Shown here piece after piece: positions 44,535-53,401 of a stretch of 62,611 bases of DNA. This DNA comes from Ignavibacteriota bacterium (lineage in GTDB: Bacteria; Bacteroidota; Ignavibacteria; Tepidaquicellales; Tepidaquicellaceae). Under the pieces are notes generated by a model that had not been told where the DNA came from, did not search any database, and saw only the letters and a list, made by a program, of their open reading frames with translations. The translations under genes and the position numbers were made by a program. The stretch spans positions 1 to 62,611 of the forward strand of contig JACREY010000009.1 of the NCBI GenBank assembly GCA_016218085.1, read 5' to 3'. How positions within the stretch are numbered: the stretch's first letter is position 1; the number at the start of each line of letters is the position of its first letter.

Positions 44535-46772
44535 TTACCCGTTAAATCTTTCGGCGGAGAAGATTCCTTCCTGTGAATTGATTTTATCTATTATTGCATT
44601 TAGCTGTTTCAGGTTTTCAACAGCGAGTATGAGTGTCCCTTCAAACATTGAGCCTTTTGAATAGATATTCAGGCTTTTAATATTAACATTATAGAATTTT
44701 GAAATTGTTTTTGTAATTTCGTTCAGGACTCCCGGTTTATCCTCTCCTATAATCTTGATACCTCCGGTAAAGTCGCCGGTTGAAGATTCGCCCCAGTTAA
44801 TTTCCACAATCCTCTGAGGGTCAACGAGAAAGAGGTTAACGATATTCTTGCAGTTTTTTCTGTGGATTTTTATTCCTTCCGTTTGAGTAATAAATCCGAT
44901 TACTTCATCACCCGGAATAGGATTGCAGCAGCTTGCAAAACCGTATTTAATGCCCTGCATTTCTTTTTCATCTGTCGAGCCGCCAATCAGTATTCCTGTA
45001 CCTGTTGATCTTGCATCTTTAACATATTTATCGAAATCCTGGGAAGAATCTGCCGTAAAGTTTTCCTGATTATCGAGAGTAAGGCTTTCGATATTATCCA
45101 GGGCCTGGATTTTGCTTTTATCCAGCAGTATCTTTAGAACTTCTTCGGTTTTCTTTTCATCTCTGGCTATTTCAAAAAAGAAATCCTGCTGGCTTCTGAA
45201 TTTAAGTTTGTGAAGAACTTTCTGGAAGTCATCTTCATCGACATGGAGCTTGTGTTTCTTAATTTTCTTATCGAAGATTTCCTTTCCTTTCTGTATCAGT
45301 TCGCGCCTTTCCGTATTAAAATACTTTCTGATATCGGATTTCGCTTTGTGAGTAACCACGAATTTTTCCCAGTCGAGTTTCGGACGGGAATTTTTTGAAG
45401 TAATTATTTCTATCTGGCTGCCGCTTTTAAGCTGTGTATCGAGAGTAACTATTTTTCCGTTTACTTTTGCGCCTATGCACCTCATACCCACTTCAGTATG
45501 AATTTCAAATGCGAAGTCCAGTGGAGTAGAGCCGTATGGAAGTATTTTCAGTTCGCCTTTAGGCGTAAAGCAGTATATTTCATCCTGGTAAAGATTAAGT
45601 TTAAAACTTTCTATTATCTGGCTTGTATTTTCGTCGTCTTTATTTGTTGATTCAAAAGTTTCCCTGATTGAGCGTACCCATTCCTCAATTTTCTTATCAT
45701 TAAGCTTAAGGTTTTCCTTATATTTCCAGTGAGCGGCTATACCTTTTTCCGCAATTTCGTGCATTTCCCTGGTACGAATCTGCACTTCGACGAGTTTGCC
45801 TTCCTTGCTCATCAGTGTTGTATGAATTGACTGGTATCCGTTTTGTTTTGGAAGTGAAATATAATTTTTAAATCTTTCGGGAATCGGGATATAAATCTGT
45901 GAGCAGATGCCGTAGACAGCAAAGCAGTCATATTTATTCTGAGTATCGAGTATTATCCTCACAGCCTGCAGGTCATAAATTTCCTCAAAATATTTCACCC
46001 TCATCTGTAGTTTTCTGTAAATGCTATATATATGTTTTGCCCTGCCGTAAATCTCGAATTTATATTTTTCCTTAAGCAGAGCATCTTTGAGAGGCTCTAT
46101 AAATTTTCTGATGAATCTTTCTCTTTCTCGCTTTTTCTCCTTTATCTTGTCTGCAATTTCATCGTAGGATTTTCTGTCAAGATATTTGAAGGATAAATCC
46201 TCGAGTTCGGATTTCACATTTGAGAGTCCGAACCTGTGGGCAAGGGGAGCATATATTTCCAGTGTTTCCTGTGCCATTCTGTACTGGCGGGTATTCGGAA
46301 GAAATTCGAGAGTTCTGAGGTTATGAAGCCTGTCAGCAAATTTAATAAGCATAATGCGAATATCGGAAGTCATCGAAAGGAGCATTTTCTTATAGGACTC
46401 GATTTGTTTCAGTTCGTAATTCTCGGTAAGTCCTTCTATCTGTGTGGCGCCGTCAACAATTTCCGCAACTTCATTACCGAATTCCGCCTGCAGGTCACTG
46501 ATAGTGAATTTTGTATCTTCGACAACATCGTGAAGCAAAGAAGCGGCGACAGAAATATCATCGAGGGGGATTTCCTTTGCAACTATCAAAGCGACTTCAT
46601 ACGGATGGGAAAAGTATGGCTCACCCGATGCGCGCTTGTCGTTTTTATGTGCATCGAGCGCAAAGCGGAACGCATTTGTAATCAGATTCTCGTTTACTTT
46701 TTTAGTCGAGAGGTTTGTTTTACAAACCAGCAGAAGTTCATCAAGTTTTTTCCTGTAATAGTTGCTCAGCAT
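44535..46772 (-). CDS. Bifunctional (p)ppGpp synthetase/hydrolase (RelA/SpoT)
   Basis: A 745-residue alarmone enzyme. HD hydrolase domain (~45-150, with PYFSHPYEVA and SLLHDVVEDT; HD motif intact), synthetase domain (~230-345, with KQNGYQSIHTTLMSKEGKLVEVQIRT), TGS domain (~395-460, with FTPKGELKILPYGSTPLDFAFEIH) and C-terminal ACT domain (~665-745). The order and intact motifs mean both synthesis and hydrolysis of ppGpp can be expected. It lies 11 bases downstream of upp, so the pair forms an operon. Confidence 0.95.
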   Translation of the reverse strand: MLSNYYRKKLDELLLVCKTNLSTKKVNENLITNAFRFALDAHKNDKRASGEPYFSHPYEVALIVAKEIPLDDISVAASLLHDVVEDTKFTISDLQAEFGNEVAEIVDGATQIEGLTENYELKQIESYKKMLLSMTSDIRIMLIKFADRLHNLRTLEFLPNTRQYRMAQETLEIYAPLAHRFGLSNVKSELEDLSFKYLDRKSYDEIADKIKEKKRERERFIRKFIEPLKDALLKEKYKFEIYGRAKHIYSIYRKLQMRVKYFEEIYDLQAVRIILDTQNKYDCFAVYGICSQIYIPIPERFKNYISLPKQNGYQSIHTTLMSKEGKLVEVQIRTREMHEIAEKGIAAHWKYKENLKLNDKKIEEWVRSIRETFESTNKDDENTSQIIESFKLNLYQDEIYCFTPKGELKILPYGSTPLDFAFEIHTEVGMRCIGAKVNGKIVTLDTQLKSGSQIEIITSKNSRPKLDWEKFVVTHKAKSDIRKYFNTERRELIQKGKEIFDKKIKKHKLHVDEDDFQKVLHKLKFRSQQDFFFEIARDEKKTEEVLKILLDKSKIQALDNIESLTLDNQENFTADSSQDFDKYVKDARSTGTGILIGGSTDEKEMQGIKYGFASCCNPIPGDEVIGFITQTEGIKIHRKNCKNIVNLFLVDPQRIVEINWGESSTGDFTGGIKIIGEDKPGVLNEITKTISKFYNVNIKSLNIYSKGSMFEGTLILAVENLKQLNAIIDKINSQEGIFSAERFNG

Positions 46773-46783
46773 TCAGTTTGTTT

Positions 46784-47428
46784 TTATGTTCCGAATAAGC
46801 GGTCGCCTGCGTCACCGAGTCCCGGCAGAATATATCCTTTTTCGTTCAGTTTCTCATCCACACTGCACGTATAAATTTTTAGTAATTTTTTCTGTACATT
46901 GTTAAATCTTTTTTCAATTGCATTTATTCCTTCGGGAGCGCACAGAAGAGATACAAGATTAATATCTTTAATTCCCATATTCATCAAATACTCTATAGTA
47001 AATATCGAGCTACCGCCCGTAGCAACCATCGGGTCGAGAATAATCACTTTAAGGTTATCCTTATTTTTGAATTCGGGAAACTTGAAATAATATTTTATCG
47101 GGCGCAGGGACTCTTCATCCCTGTAAAGACCAATATGGCTGACGGTTACGCCAGGAAGGAGCGATGTAAAGCCCTGAAGCAAACCAAGACCTGCCCTTAG
47201 AATAGGTAAAAGCACAACTTTATGTTTTATTGTTTTACCTTTGCATTTTTTCAGCGGTGTCTGGACTGTAATATCTTCAGTTTTCAGAGTTGAATATACG
47301 TGACTTGCCAGTAAAAAGGAAAGCTTGTCGAGTGATTCCTTGAATTCGGGTTTCAGAGTGTTTTTATTTCTCAATGCAGTGAGGTAATGAGAAACAAGCG
47401 GGTGGTCAACAATCGTGTAATTTACCAT
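46784..47428 (-). CDS. upp: Uracil phosphoribosyltransferase
   Basis: A 214-residue enzyme. The PRPP-binding motif is ILDPMVATGGSS, and the C-terminal uracil site is YILPGLGDAGDRLFGT. ILRAGLGLL and the start LVSHYLTALRNKNT also fit. It converts uracil and PRPP into UMP for pyrimidine salvage. The ppGpp enzyme gene follows 11 bases downstream. A hairpin lies 19 bases upstream of its start (separate entry). Confidence 0.94.
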   Translation of the reverse strand: MVNYTIVDHPLVSHYLTALRNKNTLKPEFKESLDKLSFLLASHVYSTLKTEDITVQTPLKKCKGKTIKHKVVLLPILRAGLGLLQGFTSLLPGVTVSHIGLYRDEESLRPIKYYFKFPEFKNKDNLKVIILDPMVATGGSSIFTIEYLMNMGIKDINLVSLLCAPEGINAIEKRFNNVQKKLLKIYTCSVDEKLNEKGYILPGLGDAGDRLFGT

Positions 47429-47447
47429 AAATATAAATTAAATTTTC

Positions 47448-47476
47448 CCTTACCCGCCCGAAGAAAGCGGGTAAGG
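47448..47476 (-). promoter_or_regulatory. Strong hairpin before upp
   Basis: A perfect 10-bp stem CCTTACCCGC/GCGGGTAAGG with a 9-nt loop, ending 19 bases before the upp ATG and 39 bases after the lipoprotein gene stop, all on the minus strand. No T run follows on either strand, so it is not a standard terminator. It could be an mRNA end/stability element or control upp. Confidence 0.5.
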
Positions 47477-47515
47477 TTAATAAGCTGAATTTGCAATTAT
47501 ACTGAAGAACAGATT

Positions 47516-48553
47516 TTACAGCATATCCACTACAAGAGAAGTAGTCAGGTTCTGCACTGATTTTGCGCTCTGTCCTCTTGCAGACATTTTCATATCCACC
47601 ATAATATTTGTATTCGTTTCTTTTTTAAAAATACATCCGCGTGTAAGATTGAACAGAATTGTACCCGTACCGCCGGTTTTGGAATCATTGATTTTCACGG
47701 TAATTCCCGATTTGTCTTTTTGTTCGGTACTGATGAAATCAATTCCCAGGTTTGCTTCGATAACAGCAATGACATCTCCGTCTTTTACCTGAAATTCCTT
47801 AACTTTATAGTTCAGAATATTTTTAATGGGGAATACGAGCAGGCTGGTTTCAACGCTGAAGGTCCAGCTTGAGTCTTTGTAGATGTCTCCTCCGCGGAAT
47901 TTCTGGAACTGGTTCTGGATTATGCTTTTCAGAGCTTCGGCACCCATAGATTCTTTTATGGTTGCTTTATCCTGAGGGCTAAGTGTATCGCCGAGTGCCT
48001 TGAAAATATTATCGTGAATTTTTTCGAGTTCATATACGTCATAGATTTCGCCGAGTGGTGAAACTCTCAGTTTGAATTCCTCTCCGATGAGTGCATTATA
48101 CTGAATAAAATCAGGCATCGAGTGAACAGAATCCTTTACACCCGAATTATAAGTCTGGGTAATTGAAGAATCCTTGCTTGCTGCTTTTGAAATAATCATA
48201 ATGCTGTCATATTTCATTTTATAGGTAATCACACCCGAACTGCTGATTTCCGATACTTCCTGTGAATAGAAGTAAATCATATTCTGTTCTGAAGTAATAT
48301 CCCTGTTGCCGGTAGCCGGGCTGTTTTCAGTAGATACAGTTTTAGCCGACATTTTATATCTGAATTTATCGCCGACTTTAGGGGCAAGCTTCATGTCGGC
48401 TTTTTCGCCTTTATCATCTTTCTTAATCAGGTCGCTTTTAGGTTTGCTGTCCTTGCCTGTACCGTCGTCCTTTTTTCCGCAAGAGGAAGCGAGTGTCATT
48501 AGGGCAATAATCAGGACAAGAACAATTAGTCCGGGGCTGAATTTTTTAAACAT
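47516..48553 (-). CDS. Lipoprotein, DUF6263-like
   Basis: A 345-residue lipoprotein. The signal peptide ends in LASSC (lipidated Cys ~25), then a Gly/Lys/Asp-rich linker (~26-55) leads into a beta-rich domain. The DKFRYKMSAKT opening and the long amphipathic beta-strand pattern resemble the DUF6263 family as I remember it. AAGGAG lies upstream of the start. The function is unknown. No partner gene is obvious; upp follows 87 bases later. Confidence 0.72.
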   Translation of the reverse strand: MFKKFSPGLIVLVLIIALMTLASSCGKKDDGTGKDSKPKSDLIKKDDKGEKADMKLAPKVGDKFRYKMSAKTVSTENSPATGNRDITSEQNMIYFYSQEVSEISSSGVITYKMKYDSIMIISKAASKDSSITQTYNSGVKDSVHSMPDFIQYNALIGEEFKLRVSPLGEIYDVYELEKIHDNIFKALGDTLSPQDKATIKESMGAEALKSIIQNQFQKFRGGDIYKDSSWTFSVETSLLVFPIKNILNYKVKEFQVKDGDVIAVIEANLGIDFISTEQKDKSGITVKINDSKTGGTGTILFNLTRGCIFKKETNTNIMVDMKMSARGQSAKSVQNLTTSLVVDML

Positions 48554-48691
48554 CGTAAAAATCTCCTTGTATAATTTAATTTATTAAAAAATACCATTTT
48601 TAAAACCCATTTTCAATTTTAAAGCAGTGCCAAAAATTGGTTTGAAAATTACATAATAAAACGATATTTTGTATATCCCAAACGGAAAACC

Positions 48692-48765
48692 GGGCGATTA
48701 GCTCAGCTGGTTAGAGCACTTCGTTTACACCGAAGGGGTCTGAGGTTCGAATCCTTAATCGCCCA
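48692..48765 (+). tRNA. tRNA-Val (anticodon TAC)
   Basis: A full cloverleaf. Acceptor stem GGGCGAT/ATCGCCC (48692-48698 with 48758-48764) and discriminator A at 48765. D-arm GCTC...GAGC. Anticodon stem CTTCG/CGAAG with loop TTTACAC, so the anticodon TAC is at 48726-48728. T-arm TGAGG TTCGAAT CCTTA. The 3' CCA is not encoded (CTT follows). It is a single tRNA between a lipoprotein and an aminotransferase gene. Confidence 0.95.
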
Positions 48766-48888
48766 CTTAATCTGATTTTTAAATTTATTATTAATAATAA
48801 ATTAAATACATCTCTAAATTATTCCACGCAAAAAGTTATTTATAAATATTAAAAGTTTTAATTTAATAAAATTTTAAATTATCAATTT

Positions 48889-50043
48889 ATGAAGTACGCA
48901 AAAAGAATGGACAACCTCGGAACAGAGACAGCTTTTGAAGTTCTGGCAAAAGCAAAGAAGCTCGAGGCAGAGGGAAAACATATAATACATCTGGAAATCG
49001 GCGAGCCGGATTTTGACACACCTAAAAATATAGTAGATGCGGCAATAAAGTCACTGCTTGCAGGCGATACGCATTACACTCCTTCGGCAGGAACGCTTGA
49101 TGTAAGAACTGCAATAGCAAAATATGTTAGCAAGACAAGGGAAATGCAATTCGTACCGGATGAAGTGGTAATGGTGCCGGGCGGAAAACCGATTATGTTT
49201 TATGCCATAATAGCTCTGGTGGATGAAGGGGATGAAGTAATTTATCCGAATCCCGGATTCCCGATTTACGAGTCAATGATTAAGTTCATGGGTGGAAAAC
49301 CTGTTCCGATTCAGCTTAAAGAAGAAAAACAGTTTGCTTTTGACCCGGAGGATTTACGCAAGCTTATTACGGATAAAACAAAGATGCTTATCCTCAACAC
49401 TCCGCAGAATCCCACAGGAGGAATCCTGACAAAAGCAGATATCGAAAAGATTGCTGAAATTATTAAGGATAAAGACATCACAATTCTCAGCGATGAAATA
49501 TACAGCCGCCTGGTATTCGAAGGCGAGCCGTTCAGCATAGCGCAGGTACCGGGCTTCAAGGAAAGGACAATTATTTTAGACGGATTCTCAAAGACTTATG
49601 CTATGACAGGCTGGAGAGCAGGATACGGCGTGATGAATGCAGACCTTGCACAGAAAATTGCAAAGCTTATGACAAACAGCAACTCCTGCACAAATGCAAT
49701 GGTACAGAAAGCCTGCATAGAAGCACTCGAAGGTCCTCAGGACGGCGCAGACAAGATGAGAGAAGAATTCATAGCAAGAAGAGAAATTATAGTTGACGGC
49801 TTGAATACAATCCCAGGTTTCTCCTGCATAATGCCTCACGGAGCATTCTATGCATTCCCGAATATCACGAAGACGGGTTATGATTCAAGAAAGCTCAACG
49901 ACCATTTGCTTTATAACGGCGGAGTAGCGGCATTATCAGGAACAGCATTCGGTGAATTCGGAGAAGGATACTTAAGATTCTCCTATGCAAACTCAAGGGA
50001 AAACATAAAAGAAGCTATAAAGAGAATAAAATCAGTTTTATAG
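48889..50043 (+). CDS. PLP-dependent aminotransferase class I/II
   Basis: A 384-residue fold-type I enzyme. The PLP lysine is Lys235 in DGFSKTYAMTGWRAGY. NTPQNPTGG and the LRFSYAN arginine motif are also present, giving the full aspartate-aminotransferase-like active site. The substrate cannot be read; such enzymes often use aspartate, alanine or aromatic amino acids. It has no Shine-Dalgarno; the upstream region contains tRNA-Val and is AT-rich. Confidence 0.92.
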   Translation: MKYAKRMDNLGTETAFEVLAKAKKLEAEGKHIIHLEIGEPDFDTPKNIVDAAIKSLLAGDTHYTPSAGTLDVRTAIAKYVSKTREMQFVPDEVVMVPGGKPIMFYAIIALVDEGDEVIYPNPGFPIYESMIKFMGGKPVPIQLKEEKQFAFDPEDLRKLITDKTKMLILNTPQNPTGGILTKADIEKIAEIIKDKDITILSDEIYSRLVFEGEPFSIAQVPGFKERTIILDGFSKTYAMTGWRAGYGVMNADLAQKIAKLMTNSNSCTNAMVQKACIEALEGPQDGADKMREEFIARREIIVDGLNTIPGFSCIMPHGAFYAFPNITKTGYDSRKLNDHLLYNGGVAALSGTAFGEFGEGYLRFSYANSRENIKEAIKRIKSVL

Positions 50044-50070
50044 AATAATAATAAGTACTTGTTTTTACAG

Positions 50071-50098
50071 AAATCCGCCTTTGGCGGATTTTTTTTTG
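50071..50098 (+). terminator. Rho-independent terminator
   Basis: AAATCCGCC/GGCGGATTT hairpin with a 3-nt loop and a long T run, 27 bases after the aminotransferase stop. Confidence 0.88.
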
Positions 50099-50330
50099 TT
50101 TTTATCGAAACATTGAAAAAACAAGTATTTATTTTATTGCTTTTGTTGTTTTAACAGTAACTTAATGTTTTTTTCAGGGGGGGAGGGGGTGTATTAATTA
50201 ATAATTAATAATGAGTAATGAATAATAGAACTGTATTTTAAAGAACTGAATATTATCCATAATAATATATGGCAATTCTTTCAAATTGTCAATGTTAAAT
50301 TTTAAATGTTAAAAGAAGAGCGGTATGTTT

Positions 50331-50646
50331 GTTGTTGGTGACGTCCGGAGAGCGGACAAACACCAACAACGGAGGGGAAAATTTTCGTGTTTGGCGTTAC
50401 CAAGCTGGAGCTTGGTAACGAGGGTTTGATACTGGTAACGAGGGTTTTAAATTGCTAATAATTGAAAAAGGTGTTAAATTAATATAAATCACTAAACAGA
50501 GAATTTATACGAGAGTCCCTGCTAAAGCAGGAGACTCTCCGCGACGTGGAGTAATTGCGAATAACAACGGGATGTGTTTCGCGTTACCAAGCTGGAGCTT
50601 GGTAACGAGGGTTTTAAATTGCTAATAATTGAAAAAGGTGTTAAAA
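50331..50646. repeat. Non-coding palindrome cluster with a direct repeat
   Basis: Three types of hairpin lie close together. (1) GTTGTTGGTG/CACCAACAAC with an inner GTCCG/CGGAC (50331-50370). (2) The 26-bp palindrome CGTTACCAAGCT/AGCTTGGTAACG, twice (50395-50420 and 50582-50607). (3) GAGAGTCCCTGC/GCAGGAGACTCTC (50511-50539). Palindrome 2 plus its downstream ~40 bp is a direct repeat (50394-50477 and 50581-50646); copy A has an extra ~21-bp internal duplication. The gap 50044-50840 contains no credible protein gene. A G-run of 7+5 lies at about 50177-50189. Confidence 0.8.
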
Positions 50647-50680
50647 AATTAATTACTAAGAACTTCGATTCACAGATTTA

Positions 50681-50708
50681 AAAAAGCCCGCACTGGCGGG
50701 CTTTTTTT
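50681..50708. terminator. Strong bidirectional-type terminator
   Basis: AGCCCGC/GCGGGCT with A run before and T run after. It has no gene immediately upstream on the plus strand, so it probably ends a non-coding transcript or serves read-through from the aminotransferase. Confidence 0.75.
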
Positions 50709-50840
50709 ATCCCTGATAAACTCCCTTTTAATATAGGATTAAAGATAGTAAATTATTTGTTACGTTAGATTAAACTGAAAAATCGCTGAAATTCGGCTAA
50801 TTTTCTGAACTTACAGTGATTTAAAATCGTTTTATACAGT

Positions 50841-52511
50841 ATGATAACAGATTTTTTAATAGTAGGAAGCGGAATAGCGGGGCTTTCGCTGGCTTTGAAG
50901 CTGAGTGAATTCGGCAAGGTATTGATTATCACAAAAAAGCAGAAAGCGGAATCCAATACAAACTATGCGCAAGGCGGAATAGCATCGGTGCTGGGCAAGG
51001 ATGATAATTTCGAGCTTCACATAGAGGACACGCTTGACTGCGGCGCGGGGTTATGCGACAGGGATGCAGTAGAGAAGATTGTGAAAGAAGGTCCGACACG
51101 GATAAACGAGCTGATTGAATACGGTGTCAGATTTTCAAAAGACAAGGACCATTTGCGGCTTGGCAGGGAAGGCGGTCATTCGAGGAACAGGATAGCACAC
51201 GCAAAGGATTTGACGGGAAAGGAAATAGAGAGGGCGCTGCTTTTTGATATTTCCAGGAACAAAAATATTAAGATACTGGAATACTTTTTTGCAATTGATT
51301 TACTGACCGAATCTAATATAAGAAAAGACATTGCGGAAAAACTGCCGAACGGAAAGAAAAGCAGCAAGAAATGCTACGGAATATATGCGCTGGATGCAAA
51401 GAAGGAAAAGATAATAAAGATAGTTTCTCAGAAGACAATTCTGGCAACAGGCGGGCTGGGGCAGGTTTACCTGCACACGACCAATCCGGCGATTGCGACC
51501 GGCGACGGTTTTGCGATGGCATACAGGGCAGGGTGCGAGCTTTCGAATATGGAGTTTGTGCAGTTCCATCCGACATCGCTTTATGAAAAAGAAGTTGAAG
51601 ACGACACGCAGGTATTTCTGATTTCGGAAGCGGTAAGGGGTGCGGGAGCGGTACTTAAGCTGAAGAACGGAAAAGAATTTATGCATAAATACGATAAGAG
51701 GAAATCGCTGGCACCGAGGGATATAGTAGCAAGGGCGATAGACAATGAACTGAAAAAGAGCGGAGAGCAGTTTGTATATCTTGATTTAAGCGCAATCGGA
51801 GCTAAGAGGATAAAGGAGAGATTTCCGAATATATACGAGCAGTGCAAAAAGCGCGGGCTGGATATAACAAAGGAAATGATTCCCGTGGTGCCTGCGGCGC
51901 ACTATGCCTGCGGCGGTGTGAAGACGGATTTAAGCGGCAAGACAAATCTGGAAAATCTTTTCGCCTGCGGCGAGGTGACTATGACGGGGGTTCACGGGGC
52001 AAACAGGCTGGCTTCAAATTCACTTCTTGAAGCTGTTGTTTTTTCGGATGCGATTTACAAATACATGAAATCAAATATCGGGGATATAAAGAAATACGAA
52101 TTTTTAACAAGGACGGAATTAAAATCACTTGCGGAAAACATTTACGAATGGGACGATTCGGGCACAAAGAATACAGAAGAGTGGATTTTGATTTCACACA
52201 ATAAAAAGGAAATAAAGGAAATTATGAGCGACTATGTAGGGATAGTGAGGAATACTTACAGGCTTCAGAGGGCGCTGACCAGGATTAAGATGATAAAAAA
52301 GGAGATCAAGGAATTTTATAACAGGACAAAGGTGAGCGTTGAACTGCTTGAGTTAAGGAACCTTGTTCAGATAGCACACATCATTATAAAATCAGCACTG
52401 AACCGTAAGGAATCGAGGGGACTTCATTACATGCTGGACTATCCCGACAGGGACGATTTTAATTTCAAAACCGATACAATACTGGAAAAGAAAAATAAAT
52501 TACACGACTGA
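50841..52511 (+). CDS. nadB: L-aspartate oxidase
   Basis: A 556-residue flavoprotein. The FAD site is IVGSGIAGLSLALKL, followed by NYAQGGIAS, then the HPTS/catalytic region (EFVQFHPTSLYE, SEAVRGAGAVL) and the AAHYACGGV segment. It oxidises L-aspartate to iminoaspartate, the first step of NAD synthesis from aspartate. It lacks the usual following nadA/nadC; instead the stop overlaps (TGATG) the start of a glycosyltransferase gene, which is in turn coupled to a NadE-like glutaminase gene. Confidence 0.95.
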   Translation: MITDFLIVGSGIAGLSLALKLSEFGKVLIITKKQKAESNTNYAQGGIASVLGKDDNFELHIEDTLDCGAGLCDRDAVEKIVKEGPTRINELIEYGVRFSKDKDHLRLGREGGHSRNRIAHAKDLTGKEIERALLFDISRNKNIKILEYFFAIDLLTESNIRKDIAEKLPNGKKSSKKCYGIYALDAKKEKIIKIVSQKTILATGGLGQVYLHTTNPAIATGDGFAMAYRAGCELSNMEFVQFHPTSLYEKEVEDDTQVFLISEAVRGAGAVLKLKNGKEFMHKYDKRKSLAPRDIVARAIDNELKKSGEQFVYLDLSAIGAKRIKERFPNIYEQCKKRGLDITKEMIPVVPAAHYACGGVKTDLSGKTNLENLFACGEVTMTGVHGANRLASNSLLEAVVFSDAIYKYMKSNIGDIKKYEFLTRTELKSLAENIYEWDDSGTKNTEEWILISHNKKEIKEIMSDYVGIVRNTYRLQRALTRIKMIKKEIKEFYNRTKVSVELLELRNLVQIAHIIIKSALNRKESRGLHYMLDYPDRDDFNFKTDTILEKKNKLHD

Positions 52512-53401
52512 TGGGGAAGGAATACAGAAATACATTATCGATAATCATAGTTACGTGGAACAGTGAGGAAGACATTGCGGAATGCCTCGGTTCGATTTAC
52601 AACAGCTTTCACGATGAAAGCATACTGAAGGTGCAGACAGTGGTTGTGGACAATTACTCTTCCGATAACAGCGCATCTGTTGTGGAAAACTTCATGAAAG
52701 TTTTTCCTCACGATATCAAACTTATAAAGAACAATGTGAATTACGGATTTACAAAAGGATGCAACATAGGAATCAGCGAAGCAACAGGTGATTTTATAAT
52801 GCTGTTGAATCCCGATACACAGATTCAGAATGATGCTTTGCAAAAGCTTGTTGAGTACCTGAAATCAAGAGATGATGTCGGAGCAATCGCACCTCTGCTT
52901 TATTCGAGGAACAAGACAATACAATATTCCTGCAGAACTTTTCCGGGTTATATTGATTTATTTTTTGAAATATCCGCACTGTCAACTCTTTTTCCATCGA
53001 GCAGGTTTTTTTCAAGATGGAAGATGAAATACTTCGGGCACAATGAGTTAAGGGAAGTGGAGCAGCCGATGGCGGCGGCACTGATGATAAAAGCTGATGT
53101 ATTGAAAGCGATGAATTACCTCGATGAAAGATTTTACATGTTTTTCAATGATATAGATACCTGCAAGCAGATATACAATCTCGGATATAAGATAGTTTTC
53201 TTTCCCGAAGCCACGGTATATCATAAAATAGGGACAAGTATTTTGAAAGACAGGGTAAGGATGATTAAGGCGTGGAATGAAGACTGCCTTAGGTATTTCA
53301 GGAAAAACGAATACAGTCCTTTCTTACATGCTGTTTTGTTTTTGGGTTTAAAAATAACAGGTACTTTAAGAATAATTTTCACAAAACTACTGTATAAATA
53401 A
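52511..53401 (+). CDS. Glycosyltransferase family 2
   Basis: A 296-residue protein of the GT-A fold. Residues ~8-120 carry SIIIVTWNSEEDIAECLGSI and DNYSSDNSASVV, then the LNPDTQI metal-binding segment (DxD-like). The C-terminus resembles rhamnosyltransferase/GT2 enzymes that build surface polysaccharide (ERFYMFFNDIDTCKQIYNLGYK). No transmembrane segment is evident except a short hydrophobic stretch near the end. It sits between nadB and a NadE-like glutaminase with one-base overlaps on both sides, which is odd for a glycosyltransferase. Confidence 0.88.
   Translation: MGKEYRNTLSIIIVTWNSEEDIAECLGSIYNSFHDESILKVQTVVVDNYSSDNSASVVENFMKVFPHDIKLIKNNVNYGFTKGCNIGISEATGDFIMLLNPDTQIQNDALQKLVEYLKSRDDVGAIAPLLYSRNKTIQYSCRTFPGYIDLFFEISALSTLFPSSRFFSRWKMKYFGHNELREVEQPMAAALMIKADVLKAMNYLDERFYMFFNDIDTCKQIYNLGYKIVFFPEATVYHKIGTSILKDRVRMIKAWNEDCLRYFRKNEYSPFLHAVLFLGLKITGTLRIIFTKLLYK

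Noticed and set aside
46236-46874. Plus-strand open frame of 212 codons opposite rel and upp
   Set aside because: Antisense to two well-supported genes.
50394-50646. Repeats considered as a CRISPR array
   Set aside because: Only two copies of a palindrome with long, non-uniform spacing and repeated flanks; no cas gene in the window.
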